27,935 bases of DNA, taken from positions 1-27,935 of the forward strand of contig DDXM01000015.1 of the NCBI GenBank assembly GCA_002347485.1, in the 5' to 3' direction. Source of the DNA: Anaerolineaceae bacterium UBA2260 (GTDB lineage Bacteria > Chloroflexota > Anaerolineae > Anaerolineales > Anaerolineaceae). The translations under genes were made by a program, and so were the position numbers. The notes under the pieces were generated by a model. That model made no database searches. It saw nothing but the letters and a program-made list of their open reading frames with translations, and had not been told where the DNA came from. Position 1 is the first letter of the stretch; the number at the start of each line of letters is the position of its first letter. Below, piece by piece: positions 1 to 7,203 of the stretch.

Positions 1-171
1 GGCATCATCGCTGACGCGACCACGGTGGGGAATGCCATCCTGGTGATCAGCCTGATAGCCTGGGGGCTGTGCTTCGTTTTCATCACTGGTGCCATCATTC
101 TTATTCCCAAAGATATCGACTCCATGCACAAGGAGTTACAGGAGCGCGCGGAGGTTGAAAAAAAGCTTTAA
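1..171 (+). CDS. C-terminal end of an integral membrane protein, possibly an MFS transporter (partial)
   Basis: Frame 1 is open from the first base to a TAA at 169-171 and gives the last 56 residues of a protein that begins outside the window. A hydrophobic helix of about 23 residues (VGNAILVISLIAWGLCFVF and following) is followed by IPKDIDSMHKELQERAEVEKKL, a short charged, helical cytoplasmic tail. A last transmembrane helix followed by a charged tail is typical of major facilitator transporters, but no family motif lies in the visible part, so the family is a guess. A clear intrinsic terminator follows 7 bp after the stop, so this is the last gene of its transcript. Confidence 0.6.
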   Translation, partial: GIIADATTVGNAILVISLIAWGLCFVFITGAIILIPKDIDSMHKELQERAEVEKKL

Positions 172-178
172 TAACACA

Positions 179-204
179 AAAACAGGTCAAAAATGACCTG
201 TTTT
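179..204 (+). terminator. Intrinsic terminator
   Basis: AAAACAGGTCA and TGACCTGTTTT form a perfect 11-bp stem around an AAAA loop, and the 3' arm ends in TTTT. It lies just after the stop at 171 and serves the plus-strand membrane protein. The A-rich 5' arm could also let it act on the convergent minus-strand gene that ends at 230. Confidence 0.85.
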
Positions 205-229
205 CTGATTAAATATGTTGTGTCAATTA

Positions 230-931
230 TTATCCGCGAGGGGGTTCTTCCTTTGAAAGGCGATTGATCTGGGATATTGTAGACAGCAAGTAAGCAGGAA
301 TAAAAACGATAATGAGCAGAATCATTATTGCTTCATAAAAAGTGAAATCTCCGAATGGCAGGTGAATGAATTTTGTGCCATTAAAATACGTCCAAATGCT
401 GGCGAAGATCGCCAAGAGGCGGACTTCGGTGGGACCTACGTAGGCAAAGGATATCTGGAATTCACGGGAGGTGAAATTGGTGAGGGTTGTATAAATAACC
501 ATCAATAGATAAAGGAGATTTACTGCCCAGGCTAGTTCCAGCCGGCCGTAACCTGAGAAAGCTAACCCGGTCAGAATAATGGTGATGCTAATCACATCTA
601 AACTATGATCCAGAAAATAACCGTAGCGTGGGCGTTCGATCTTACGGTAACGCGCCAATGTGCCATCCAGACTATCACAAAACCAGTTGAGAGCGAATCC
701 CAGACAGGCGATCCATAAAAAGATGGGGTTGTTCTTTGAAAGAACATAACTTACCCCGATCAAAATGGCAGCAAGAAAACCGCCGAGAGACAGGATATCC
801 GGGTTGATGCTGCGCGGCATCCTTGCTGCAAACCATAACAATACCCGCCTTTCTAATGGGTCTGTGATACTGTGATTAATTCTTTTATGCTTTGTTTGTT
901 CTTTAACCCTATCAGATTTTACTTTTGCCAT
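230..931 (-). CDS. CDP-alcohol phosphatidyltransferase family membrane enzyme
   Basis: A 233-residue membrane protein that should transfer a phosphoalcohol from a CDP-linked lipid (for example CDP-diacylglycerol) to an alcohol such as glycerol phosphate or inositol phosphate. The family signature D-x2-D-G-x2-A-R-x8/9-G-x3-D-x3-D is complete: D86, D89, G90, A93, R94, G104, D108, D112. These aspartates bind the catalytic metals. Several hydrophobic helices surround the motif (about residues 45-82, 112-130, 135-150 and 200-220). ATG at 929-931 is preceded by GGAGGA at a good distance. The remains of an acyltransferase gene end 12 bp upstream on the same strand, an arrangement reminiscent of phosphatidylinositol-mannoside-type lipid operons. 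The acceptor alcohol cannot be read from the sequence. Confidence 0.85.
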   Translation of the reverse strand: MAKVKSDRVKEQTKHKRINHSITDPLERRVLLWFAARMPRSINPDILSLGGFLAAILIGVSYVLSKNNPIFLWIACLGFALNWFCDSLDGTLARYRKIERPRYGYFLDHSLDVISITIILTGLAFSGYGRLELAWAVNLLYLLMVIYTTLTNFTSREFQISFAYVGPTEVRLLAIFASIWTYFNGTKFIHLPFGDFTFYEAIMILLIIVFIPAYLLSTISQINRLSKEEPPRG

Positions 932-943
932 TTTTCCTCCATA

Positions 944-1405
944 TCAAGAAGTGAGTGTTATAACATCTGGCCAAACGGGATAGAACATTGACCAAAGGAC
1001 AGGGTTACTCTTAATGCGGTCTTCAATGATAATTAAAACACATTGCATATTAATTAGTTGTTCATGAATTTGGTCTTTATCCCGGACAATCGGGATGGGA
1101 TCACTGGCAGCAAGGGTATATTTCCCTTCAGGTGAGGTACCACATAATACCACCGGGATAGGCGCTCCATTTTTAATCGCCAGCTGGATGTAATCTGTAG
1201 GAACAGCGGCTGAAGTGAACTGTCGCCATACGGACGATCCACACCCGTGAAGACCGTTCCCCCATCATTCAGGCGATGCATTGCACTGCATAACGAGGAG
1301 ATCGAGATTTGCCAGTCGGTAACCCAGCAATGGCGGAAACACTCGGGCGATTGTGAGAACGACCAGGATTCCAAATGGCCCATTGATCAGATCATGAGAT
1401 TTCAT
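944..1405 (-). pseudogene. Decayed LpxL/PatA-like lysophospholipid acyltransferase
   Basis: Three reading frames on the minus strand together give pieces of one acyltransferase of the LpxL/HtrB superfamily. From ATG 1405 the N-terminus reads LINGPFGILVVLTIARVFPPLLGYRLAN. A second frame then gives HRLNDGGTVFTGVDRP, which resembles the family's mid-C-terminal strand. A third frame gives AVPTDYIQLAIKNGAPIPVV, then LCGTSPEGKYTLAASDPIP, and ends NPVLWSMFYPVWPD. The change between the first two frames (about 1300) coincides with a large internal deletion that removed the H-x4-D catalytic region. The second change (about 1205-1215) is a simple frameshift. An intact relative would be near 300 residues; about 150 remain. 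The family call rests on recalled motif resemblance, not on a search. Confidence 0.7.
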
Positions 1406-1595
1406 TTTTGATGCTCTCTGCGATGCTTTCTGTTTAGAAATATACCGGCCAGCGAATTTCAATCGTTAGGGGTAATGAATTTTTTTCGACCTTCGATTGG
1501 CTTATGAATCCCATTATATCAGGTGTGTTTTATATACCGGTAGGAAGAACGATGAGCAAGCCATGAAAAATGGTCTGATGTATGGCTGATGAGAT
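1406..1595. other. Non-coding gap
   Basis: No ORF with a ribosome site and no clear hairpin was seen between the acyltransferase remnant and the stop of the LOG-family gene. The sequence may be decayed upstream DNA of the pseudogene. Confidence 0.5.
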
Positions 1596-2189
1596 CTAAT
1601 CCCGCAGCAGCCAGCGCTCGATGTTATTCGGGAACTTGAAGACCGCCAGTTTTTCCAGCAGGCGCGCCGGGGCGGCGTCGCTCACATACAGGTCGAGGTG
1701 TTCCGCGTAAATAAAATGGTCCTGGTAGGCGCGCTCGATCCACGCAAACAGAGAATCGAAATATCCATTCATATTCAGGAAGGCACACGGCTTGCGGTGC
1801 CTGCCAATCTGTGACCAGGTAAGCACCTCGAACATCTCGTCCATCGTGCCGTAGCCTCCTGGCAGCGCGATGAATGCCTGCCCCAACTCGTTCATGCGCG
1901 CCTTGCGCACCTGGATGTCCTCTACGACCTCCAGCCGTGTCAATCCACTGGTGTAGATGAGCAGCGGGCTTTCCAGTCCATTGGGCACCACCCCGATCAC
2001 CTCGCCATTCGCTTGCAGCGCGCCCTCCGCCAGCGCTCCCATCATCCCCGTACGCCCCGCGCCGTAGACCAGCCGGATACCGTTTTGCGCGATTAGCCGA
2101 CCGGTTTCGTAGGCCGCCTCGTAGTACATCGGCGCCAGCCCATCCGCCGAACCGCAGAACACTGTGATGGATGAATAGGGAAAAGACAT
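1596..2189 (-). CDS. LOG family protein (putative nucleoside 5'-monophosphate phosphoribohydrolase)
   Basis: A 197-residue protein of the LOG/TIGR00730 family, with a Rossmann-like fold related to lysine decarboxylase-like proteins. Members cleave the N-glycosidic bond of nucleoside monophosphates; in plants and some bacteria the substrate is a cytokinin ribotide. The signature PGGYGTMDE is at residues 110-118, with the catalytic-type glutamate E118 and the conserved R98 in QVRKARMNE. The N-terminal loop SITVFCGSADG (7-17) and the glycine-rich YGAGRTGMMG (42-51) are typical. In the latter the usual GGG/GGR is GAG. Length is normal for the family. It is a single gene divergent from the ABC operon. 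A true in vivo substrate cannot be named. Confidence 0.88.
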   Translation of the reverse strand: MSFPYSSITVFCGSADGLAPMYYEAAYETGRLIAQNGIRLVYGAGRTGMMGALAEGALQANGEVIGVVPNGLESPLLIYTSGLTRLEVVEDIQVRKARMNELGQAFIALPGGYGTMDEMFEVLTWSQIGRHRKPCAFLNMNGYFDSLFAWIERAYQDHFIYAEHLDLYVSDAAPARLLEKLAVFKFPNNIERWLLRD

Positions 2190-2384
2190 GTGGAGACCTC
2201 AAAGAAACTTTTCTGGGTAAGGAATACTTTCTATTATTTATTGATTATATCCTACGCGTGGATGTGGTATTTTAGGGCGACTTTCGGGATAAACACTCAG
2301 TTGAAAATTGAGGTTAACTGGTTGTTAACATAGCCTCCTGTTTTTTATCAGTATAATTTACCTTATATTACAAGCGAGGATCTC
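2190..2384. promoter_or_regulatory. Divergent intergenic region between the LOG gene and the ABC operon
   Basis: This AT-rich 195 bp must carry both promoters. For the minus strand a TATAAT box is at 2244-2249. For the plus strand TATAAT is at 2352-2357, 28 bp before the ATG. Neither has a convincing -35 hexamer at 17 bp. Two GTTAAC palindromes lie close together at about 2313-2329 and could be a regulator site. GCGAGGA before 2385 is the ribosome site of the ABC ATPase. Confidence 0.45.
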
Positions 2385-3329
2385 ATGCCCCCCATTCTCG
2401 AACTGCACGACCTGGTCAAAAAATACGGCGATTTCGCCGCGGTCAAAGGCATCTCCTTTGACATCAAGGAGGGCGAGATCTTCAGCCTGCTGGGGCCAAA
2501 CGGTGCCGGCAAGACCACCACCATCTCGGTCCTCTCCACCCTCTTCTCCCCCACCAGCGGCGACGCCACCATCTGCGGGCATTCCGTCACGCGCGAGCCG
2601 ATGGAGGTCAAGCGCTGCATCGGTGTGGTACCGCAGGAACTGGCGCTCTACGAGGACCTCACCGCGCAGGAGAACTTCAACTTCTGGGGCAGCATGTACG
2701 GGCTTTCCGGTAAAGCGCTCTCCTCGCGCATCGACGAGGTGCTCGAGCAGATCGGCCTCACGGACAAAGCCAGGCAGCGCATCAAGACCTACTCAGGCGG
2801 GATGAAGCGCCGCGTCAACATCGGCGTGGGGCTGCTGCATAAGCCGCGCCTGCTCTTCATGGACGAACCTACCGTGGGCATCGACCCGCAGTCGCGCCGC
2901 GCCATCCTCGACTCGGTCAAGGAGCTCAACCGCCAGGGCATGACCGTGCTCTACACCACGCATTACATGGAAGAAGCGCAGGAACTCTCGCACCGCGTGG
3001 GTATCATCGACCACGGCGAGCTGATCGCACTGGGCACCCAGGCCGAACTCACCCGCCAGGTGCAGGAGACCGACACGCTCATCCTGCACATCGGCGAGAA
3101 CGAGGACCCCCAGGCGCTCATCGACGCGCTCAAGGACGTGCCCGGTGTATTGCGCATCACCCCCACCAACCATGAGGTCGCCATTGTCACGCCCTCCGCC
3201 GAGGAGCTGATCGCCCCGGTGGTCACCCGCGCTGACCGGCTGGGCATCAAGGTGCACTCCATCGACATCCGCGAGCCCAACCTCGAAGCCGTCTTCCTGC
3301 ACCTTACCGGCCGCGCGTTGAGGGATTGA
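2385..3329 (+). CDS. ABC-2 exporter ATP-binding subunit
   Basis: A 314-residue ATPase of the DrrA/NatA type that powers the two permeases encoded next to it. Walker A GPNGAGKTT is at residues 37-45, the ABC signature is YSGGMKRR, and Walker B is LLFMDEP followed by the D-loop GIDPQSR and a switch histidine in YTTHYMEE. After the roughly 220-residue nucleotide-binding domain comes a C-terminal extension of about 80 residues (ETDTLILHIGENEDPQALI onwards) of the DUF4162 kind seen in ABC-2 ATPases. The stop is only 4 bp before the first permease, so the three genes form one operon. The substrate may be a lipid, drug or glycan; the sequence does not say which. Confidence 0.93.
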   Translation: MPPILELHDLVKKYGDFAAVKGISFDIKEGEIFSLLGPNGAGKTTTISVLSTLFSPTSGDATICGHSVTREPMEVKRCIGVVPQELALYEDLTAQENFNFWGSMYGLSGKALSSRIDEVLEQIGLTDKARQRIKTYSGGMKRRVNIGVGLLHKPRLLFMDEPTVGIDPQSRRAILDSVKELNRQGMTVLYTTHYMEEAQELSHRVGIIDHGELIALGTQAELTRQVQETDTLILHIGENEDPQALIDALKDVPGVLRITPTNHEVAIVTPSAEELIAPVVTRADRLGIKVHSIDIREPNLEAVFLHLTGRALRD

Positions 3330-3333
3330 TATT

Positions 3334-4596
3334 ATGTCTACGCGCAAAATATTTCACGTCGCGTTAAAGGACGTGTGCCTGATCTTCCGCGACCGCTCGG
3401 CGCTCATCCTCATGCTGCTCGCGCCCTTCCTGCTCACCATTGGCATGGGCGCGGTCACCGGGCGCTTTTCAGGCAGCAGCACCAACAGCGGCATCGCGGA
3501 TATCCCCCTGACCATCGTCAACGCAGATGCGGGTCAACTTGGCGACGCGCTGGTAGAAATGTTCACCTCGCCCGACCTGGAAGCCCTGCTCGACTCCACT
3601 ATCTCCACCGACCTCAGCGCCGCGCGCGCCGCGGTGGATAACGACGAGAGCGCCGCGGTCATTTACATCCCCGCAGGTTTCACCGATTCCATCATCCCGT
3701 CCCCGCAGCGATCCGCGCCGCCCGAGCTCGTGCAGGTGGAGTTCTACGCCAATCCTACCCGCCCCACCAGCTCTGGCATCGTCCGTACCATTCTGGAGCA
3801 GTTCCTCAGCCAGGTGGAGATCGGTCGCATCTCCGGTGAGGTAACCGTCACCCAGCTTCTTGCGAACGGATACATCGATCCCGCACAGGCGGCAGCGGTT
3901 GGAACCAGCATTGGTCAGCAAATGGTGCAATCTTCAGGCAGCACTTCTTCCATAAAACTGATCAATGTGACCGAAGGCGGGGGGGAAGTCGAGTTTGATA
4001 CCCTGGCCTACATCGCGCCCGGCATGGCATTGATGTTCCTCATGTACACCGTTACCTACGGCGGACTCTTACTCATCAAGGAGAACAGACAGGGCACCCT
4101 GGCCCGCATGCTCATTTCGCCCACCACTTCAGCGCAGGTGCTCGGCGGTAAGGTGATCGGCATCTTCCTGATCGCGATGGCTCAACTACTGATTCTGATC
4201 GGTGGCACCTCGCTGCTCTTCGGGCTCAAGTGGGGCGACCCGCTGGCAGTGCTGGTGCTGGTATTCGCTGCTGCCTTCGCCGCCACCGGTTGGGGAATAA
4301 TCATTGCCGCCGTATTTAAGACCCCGGGGCAGGTTGGCTCGGTCGGTTCCGCACTTATGCTCATTTTCGGTCTGCTGGGCGGGAGTTTCTTCGACGTCAG
4401 CTCCCTGCCCGGGTGGGTTCAGATCATCAGCAAGATATCGCCCAACGCCTGGGGCATGGAAGGGTTCCTCAACCTCGCCCACGGCGGCAGCATAGTCAGT
4501 GTAGGCACTCCCGTCCTCGCCCTGCTCATCATGGGTGCGGTTCTATTCTGCGCCGCCGCGTTCTGGATCTCGCGGCGCGGACTGGCGAGGAAGTGA
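3334..4596 (+). CDS. ABC-2 type permease, subunit 1
   Basis: A 420-residue permease with the layout of the YhgE/YadH-like ABC-2 group. One N-terminal helix (residues about 20-40, LILMLLAPFLLTIGMGA) is followed by a large extracytoplasmic domain of roughly 180 residues with alternating charged and Ala/Ser-rich stretches. Five hydrophobic helices then fill the C-terminal half (from IAPGMALMFLMYTVTYGGL to LALLIMGAVLFCAAAFW). The segment KENRQGTLARMLISPTT matches the conserved cytoplasmic coupling loop of this family (E-x-G-T-L-x-R-l-x-x-x-P). ATG at 3334 follows the ATPase stop by 4 bp, and the next permease begins 10 bp after its end. It probably pairs with that permease as a heterodimer. Confidence 0.88.
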   Translation: MSTRKIFHVALKDVCLIFRDRSALILMLLAPFLLTIGMGAVTGRFSGSSTNSGIADIPLTIVNADAGQLGDALVEMFTSPDLEALLDSTISTDLSAARAAVDNDESAAVIYIPAGFTDSIIPSPQRSAPPELVQVEFYANPTRPTSSGIVRTILEQFLSQVEIGRISGEVTVTQLLANGYIDPAQAAAVGTSIGQQMVQSSGSTSSIKLINVTEGGGEVEFDTLAYIAPGMALMFLMYTVTYGGLLLIKENRQGTLARMLISPTTSAQVLGGKVIGIFLIAMAQLLILIGGTSLLFGLKWGDPLAVLVLVFAAAFAATGWGIIIAAVFKTPGQVGSVGSALMLIFGLLGGSFFDVSSLPGWVQIISKISPNAWGMEGFLNLAHGGSIVSVGTPVLALLIMGAVLFCAAAFWISRRGLARK

Positions 4597-4606
4597 GCAG
4601 GGGCAC

Positions 4607-5800
4607 ATGAAAAAAATTTACGCCATCTTCATAAAAGACACCCTCATTCGTTTCACCAGTCCCGTCGAATGGGCTTTCTTCCTCATCCTGCCTATCTTCT
4701 TTACCTTTCTCATCGGCGGCGGTACCGTGCAGAACCAGGACTCGCGTACATTTTTCTACGTGGTCGACCAGGCACATTCCCCGCTTTCCACCGCCCTCAT
4801 CAATGAACTGGAAAGATCCAGCTCAGTACGTCCGGGGCTTACATCCTACGACGAAGCAATCAGCGAATTCGAAGAAAACCAGATCGCGGCAGTACTGATC
4901 ATCCCGCCTGATTTCACCCTCGAAACCCTGCAAGCCGGCAACAGCGCGGTGGAGCTGCGCCAGCAACCGAACAATTTATCCGCCTTCGCCATTCAGCAAG
5001 GCGTAAACACCGCCCTCACTCGCGTAAGCAGCGCGGTGGATATCGCTTCCTTCAGCACGGCGCAGGCTGAAGCCATCCGCCCCTTCCCTTCCGAAGCAGA
5101 GCGCCAGATTTACTTCGACAATGCTCTCGACGCTGCCTACACGCAAATCGAAGAGGCGCCTCAGCGCCTGTCCGAGGTGCAAGCCGCTACCGCTGATACC
5201 ATCCCCTACGACTCGAACGCCAACAGCGCCGCCGGACAGATGATCACCTGGGTGTTCATTCCGCTCATTGGGCTTTCCGCCATGCTGGCCATGGAGCGTC
5301 AGATCGGGACACTGCGGCGCATCCTTGTTACCCCTACCACCAAAACCACCTACATCGCCGGCACTGTACTCGGTCAGGTCCTCACTGCCGGGGTGCAAAT
5401 GTGTTTGCTGATCGGTTTTGGCGTGCTGGTGCTCAAACTCAACTGGGGGCATGCTCCGGCAGCCACCGCCCTGGTTGTTGTCACCTCCACTCTCGCCGCC
5501 GCAGCCCTGGGCACCATGCTCGGTACCTTTGTCAAGACCGAACCCCAAGGTAATAGCATCAGCATCATGGTCGGCATGGTGATAGCCATGCTCGGCGGCT
5601 GCTGGTATCCCATCGAGCTCTTTCCACAGGTGATGCGCACCGGCGCCCAGGCATTACCCACCTACTGGTCAATGCAGGGCATGCTGGATATCCTGGTGCG
5701 CGGTCAGGGGATTGACGGGATTCTGCTCGAATCGGGCGTACTGCTCGGCTTCGCGCTGATCTTCTTCGTGATCGGGGTGTTGCGCTTCAGATACGAGTAA
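4607..5800 (+). CDS. ABC-2 type permease, subunit 2
   Basis: A 397-residue permease with the same architecture as its upstream neighbour: an N-terminal helix (FFLILPIFFTFLIGGG), a large outer domain with predicted helical parts (residues about 50-220), then five C-terminal helices. The coupling loop MERQIGTLRRILVTPTT again fits the family motif. I use the ATG at 4607 (MKKIYAIFIKDTLIRF) rather than an upstream in-frame start at 4535. The later start lies just past the upstream stop, has a purine-rich GCAGGGG ribosome site, and starts like other permeases (short basic stretch, then a helix). The two permeases are diverged paralogues and probably form a heterodimeric channel. Confidence 0.87.
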   Translation: MKKIYAIFIKDTLIRFTSPVEWAFFLILPIFFTFLIGGGTVQNQDSRTFFYVVDQAHSPLSTALINELERSSSVRPGLTSYDEAISEFEENQIAAVLIIPPDFTLETLQAGNSAVELRQQPNNLSAFAIQQGVNTALTRVSSAVDIASFSTAQAEAIRPFPSEAERQIYFDNALDAAYTQIEEAPQRLSEVQAATADTIPYDSNANSAAGQMITWVFIPLIGLSAMLAMERQIGTLRRILVTPTTKTTYIAGTVLGQVLTAGVQMCLLIGFGVLVLKLNWGHAPAATALVVVTSTLAAAALGTMLGTFVKTEPQGNSISIMVGMVIAMLGGCWYPIELFPQVMRTGAQALPTYWSMQGMLDILVRGQGIDGILLESGVLLGFALIFFVIGVLRFRYE

Positions 5801-5819
5801 AGAATCAGAACCTCAAGTT

Positions 5820-6518
5820 TCACATTGTCTGGGAGGAAAGCCGCAATGTTAGGAATGCGATCGTTTCCTCCCTAAGTTTTTCGCGTGCCCAATCCTTTTG
5901 GTTTGGTGTGATCAATTCACCAAGTCCATCCAGGATGTGGCGACTCTCCATCTTTTTCAATTCTCCGATGCAATCAGTGACCAACTCATCAAAAGATTCG
6001 CCACTGCGTTTTTCGACGATATCTTTATTGATCGGAAACCTCGACCGCAGGAAATACCACACATCATAAATATCCCGGCTTGTCTCTCCAATCCTTTCAT
6101 ACATCGTCATCAACTTATGAGCGAACATATCCTCGATCACCATCACCTGCATGGAGACGCCCAAATAGGTCTTGATTTCGTACGCCGATCCGTACTGCCG
6201 TTTACTGATCTCGATTTTGACATTTCGCGATTTGTCGTCGTAGGCAAGCAAGTAAAAAAGACTGAATCGTTTCTCCAAAGCTTCTTTAACGTCACCATAA
6301 CGCTTTACAATTCCCCCAACCCGTTCAAACACGATATCCGATTGCCCAGGATCCAAAAGATCAAAATCAAGATCGATTGAAAATCTATCCAGTCCATAAA
6401 ACATCAGCGCAGCGGTTCCGCCTTTGAAGCCAACGTATGGCGCGATCTTTGTGTCGGAATATATTTCTTTCAATAGTTGGAACAGGATAGTCTTATGCCT
6501 GCTGATGTCAATGGTCAT
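5820..6518 (-). CDS. AbiEii-type nucleotidyltransferase toxin
   Basis: A 232-residue member of the AbiEii/AbiGii toxin family, part of type IV toxin-antitoxin systems that can also abort phage infection. The nucleotidyltransferase core is GFKGGTAALMFYGLDRFSIDLDFDL: a glycine pair, a helix, then R-x-S-x-D-x-D-F with the metal-binding aspartates. Later come KIEISKR and VIEDMFAHKLMTMYERI plus SRDIYDVWYFL, both typical of the family's conserved C-terminal half. Family enzymes transfer nucleotides, for example to tRNA 3' ends. I choose ATG 6518 because it overlaps the antitoxin stop as ATGA, the usual coupled layout. A longer in-frame start at 6545 would lie inside the antitoxin gene. Length is slightly short for the family but no motif appears lost. 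Confidence 0.85.
   Translation of the reverse strand: MTIDISRHKTILFQLLKEIYSDTKIAPYVGFKGGTAALMFYGLDRFSIDLDFDLLDPGQSDIVFERVGGIVKRYGDVKEALEKRFSLFYLLAYDDKSRNVKIEISKRQYGSAYEIKTYLGVSMQVMVIEDMFAHKLMTMYERIGETSRDIYDVWYFLRSRFPINKDIVEKRSGESFDELVTDCIGELKKMESRHILDGLGELITPNQKDWAREKLREETIAFLTLRLSSQTM
5831..5881 (+). terminator. Probable terminator of the ABC operon, inside the 3' end of the toxin gene
   Basis: GGGAGGAAA (5831-5839) and TTTCCTCCC (5864-5872) are perfect inverted repeats. Inside them CGCA (5842-5845) and TGCG (5856-5859) can pair as well. TAAGTTTTT follows on the plus strand. The ABC operon ends at 5800 and the convergent toxin gene ends at 5820, so the hairpin lies in the last codons of the toxin gene. 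Confidence 0.55.
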
Positions 6519-7099
6519 ATTTTGGATTCCGTCCTTAACTTCCACCTAGCGACTCTTTTTTCCAAACTTTTATTTTCATAAATTGGTAGGATTTGGTTTA
6601 CTTTTTCCCAATCAATCCCGCCGAGGTAATCGAAATATGCGCGAGGACTAACGTACAACAGATCCAGAAATGCGCGTTCCATACTCGCGATGGACGTCTC
6701 GTTGACGTGCTCAACCCCCAATGGATTCACAAGCAGATCAGTGCGTAATTTGCGAAATAAAAAAACCTGGTCATCTACAGTGATCTTACGGGTAGCATAT
6801 GAAGCGACGAATATTTCTGTGTAGTATTGAAAGATCACCCCTTCCCTTACCAACACAGTCTCAAAGCTGACATAAGCAGGCGTTAGGATGCGTGTCGCAA
6901 GTTCTATTCGATCGTAATCCTTATTCTTCGCATACAACCCTTTGCGAAGGCGCAATAACTCCCCCTTATTCACATAGTAATTCAATCGCACGCGCGTAGC
7001 GAGGGAATTCGCATCATGCCACAGCAACGCAATATCTCTTGTGGAAAAGACCGTTTTCTTTGAACGCAGGATGGGAGATAAATAGTTTCCTTTTAACAT
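6515..7099 (-). CDS. AbiEi-type antitoxin / transcriptional regulator
   Basis: A 194-residue protein directly upstream of, and overlapping by 4 nt, the AbiEii-type toxin. The N-terminal 60 residues form a winged-helix pattern (VFSTRDIALLWHDANSLATRV, then YYVNKGELLRLRKGLYA) like the DNA-binding part of AbiEi proteins. The phrase LRKGLYA, or close variants, is typical. The C-terminal part contains SIASMERAFLDLLYVSPRAY, matching the family's P/M-E-R-A-x-L-D motif. AbiEi antitoxins repress their own operon by binding inverted repeats at the promoter, and such a repeat is present here. The pair sits between two unrelated operons and is somewhat more AT-rich than both, as expected for a transferable defence cassette. 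Confidence 0.82.
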   Translation of the reverse strand: MLKGNYLSPILRSKKTVFSTRDIALLWHDANSLATRVRLNYYVNKGELLRLRKGLYAKNKDYDRIELATRILTPAYVSFETVLVREGVIFQYYTEIFVASYATRKITVDDQVFLFRKLRTDLLVNPLGVEHVNETSIASMERAFLDLLYVSPRAYFDYLGGIDWEKVNQILPIYENKSLEKRVARWKLRTESKI

Positions 7100-7102
7100 A
7101 AT

Positions 7103-7143
7103 TATGAACTGAATGTTAGTTTTAACCTAACTTTCAGTTCATA
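7103..7143 (-). promoter_or_regulatory. Palindromic operator candidate of the AbiE pair
   Basis: ATGAACTGAATGTTAG (7104-7119) and CTAACTTTCAGTTCAT (7127-7142) are inverted repeats with one mismatch and a 7-nt spacer; one more pair at 7103/7143 extends them. The palindrome starts 4 nt upstream of the antitoxin ATG and lies directly after the -10 box, so bound protein would cover the transcription start. The transcript would also fold into a hairpin next to the start codon, which lacks a good Shine-Dalgarno sequence. Confidence 0.7.
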
Positions 7144-7173
7144 TATTACATCTTTTTATTCTTTTTTTTTCAA
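7143..7173 (-). promoter_or_regulatory. Candidate promoter of the AbiE pair
   Basis: On the minus strand TTGAAA (7173-7168) and TAATAT (7148-7143) are separated by 19 bp of very A-rich DNA. The spacing is longer than ideal, but the -35 box is the same TTGAAA found in other promoters of this window. Confidence 0.45.
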
Positions 7174-7203
7174 GTCTTAATAGGTTTACAGAATTTTCTC
7201 GCT

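Noticed and set aside
2793..3347. Long minus-strand ORF opposite the ABC ATPase
   Set aside because: Antisense shadow of a well-supported ABC gene in GC-rich DNA; no family motif and no ribosome site.
4535..4606. N-terminal extension of the second ABC permease
   Set aside because: It overlaps the end of the first permease and does not look like a permease start; ATG 4607 fits operon spacing.
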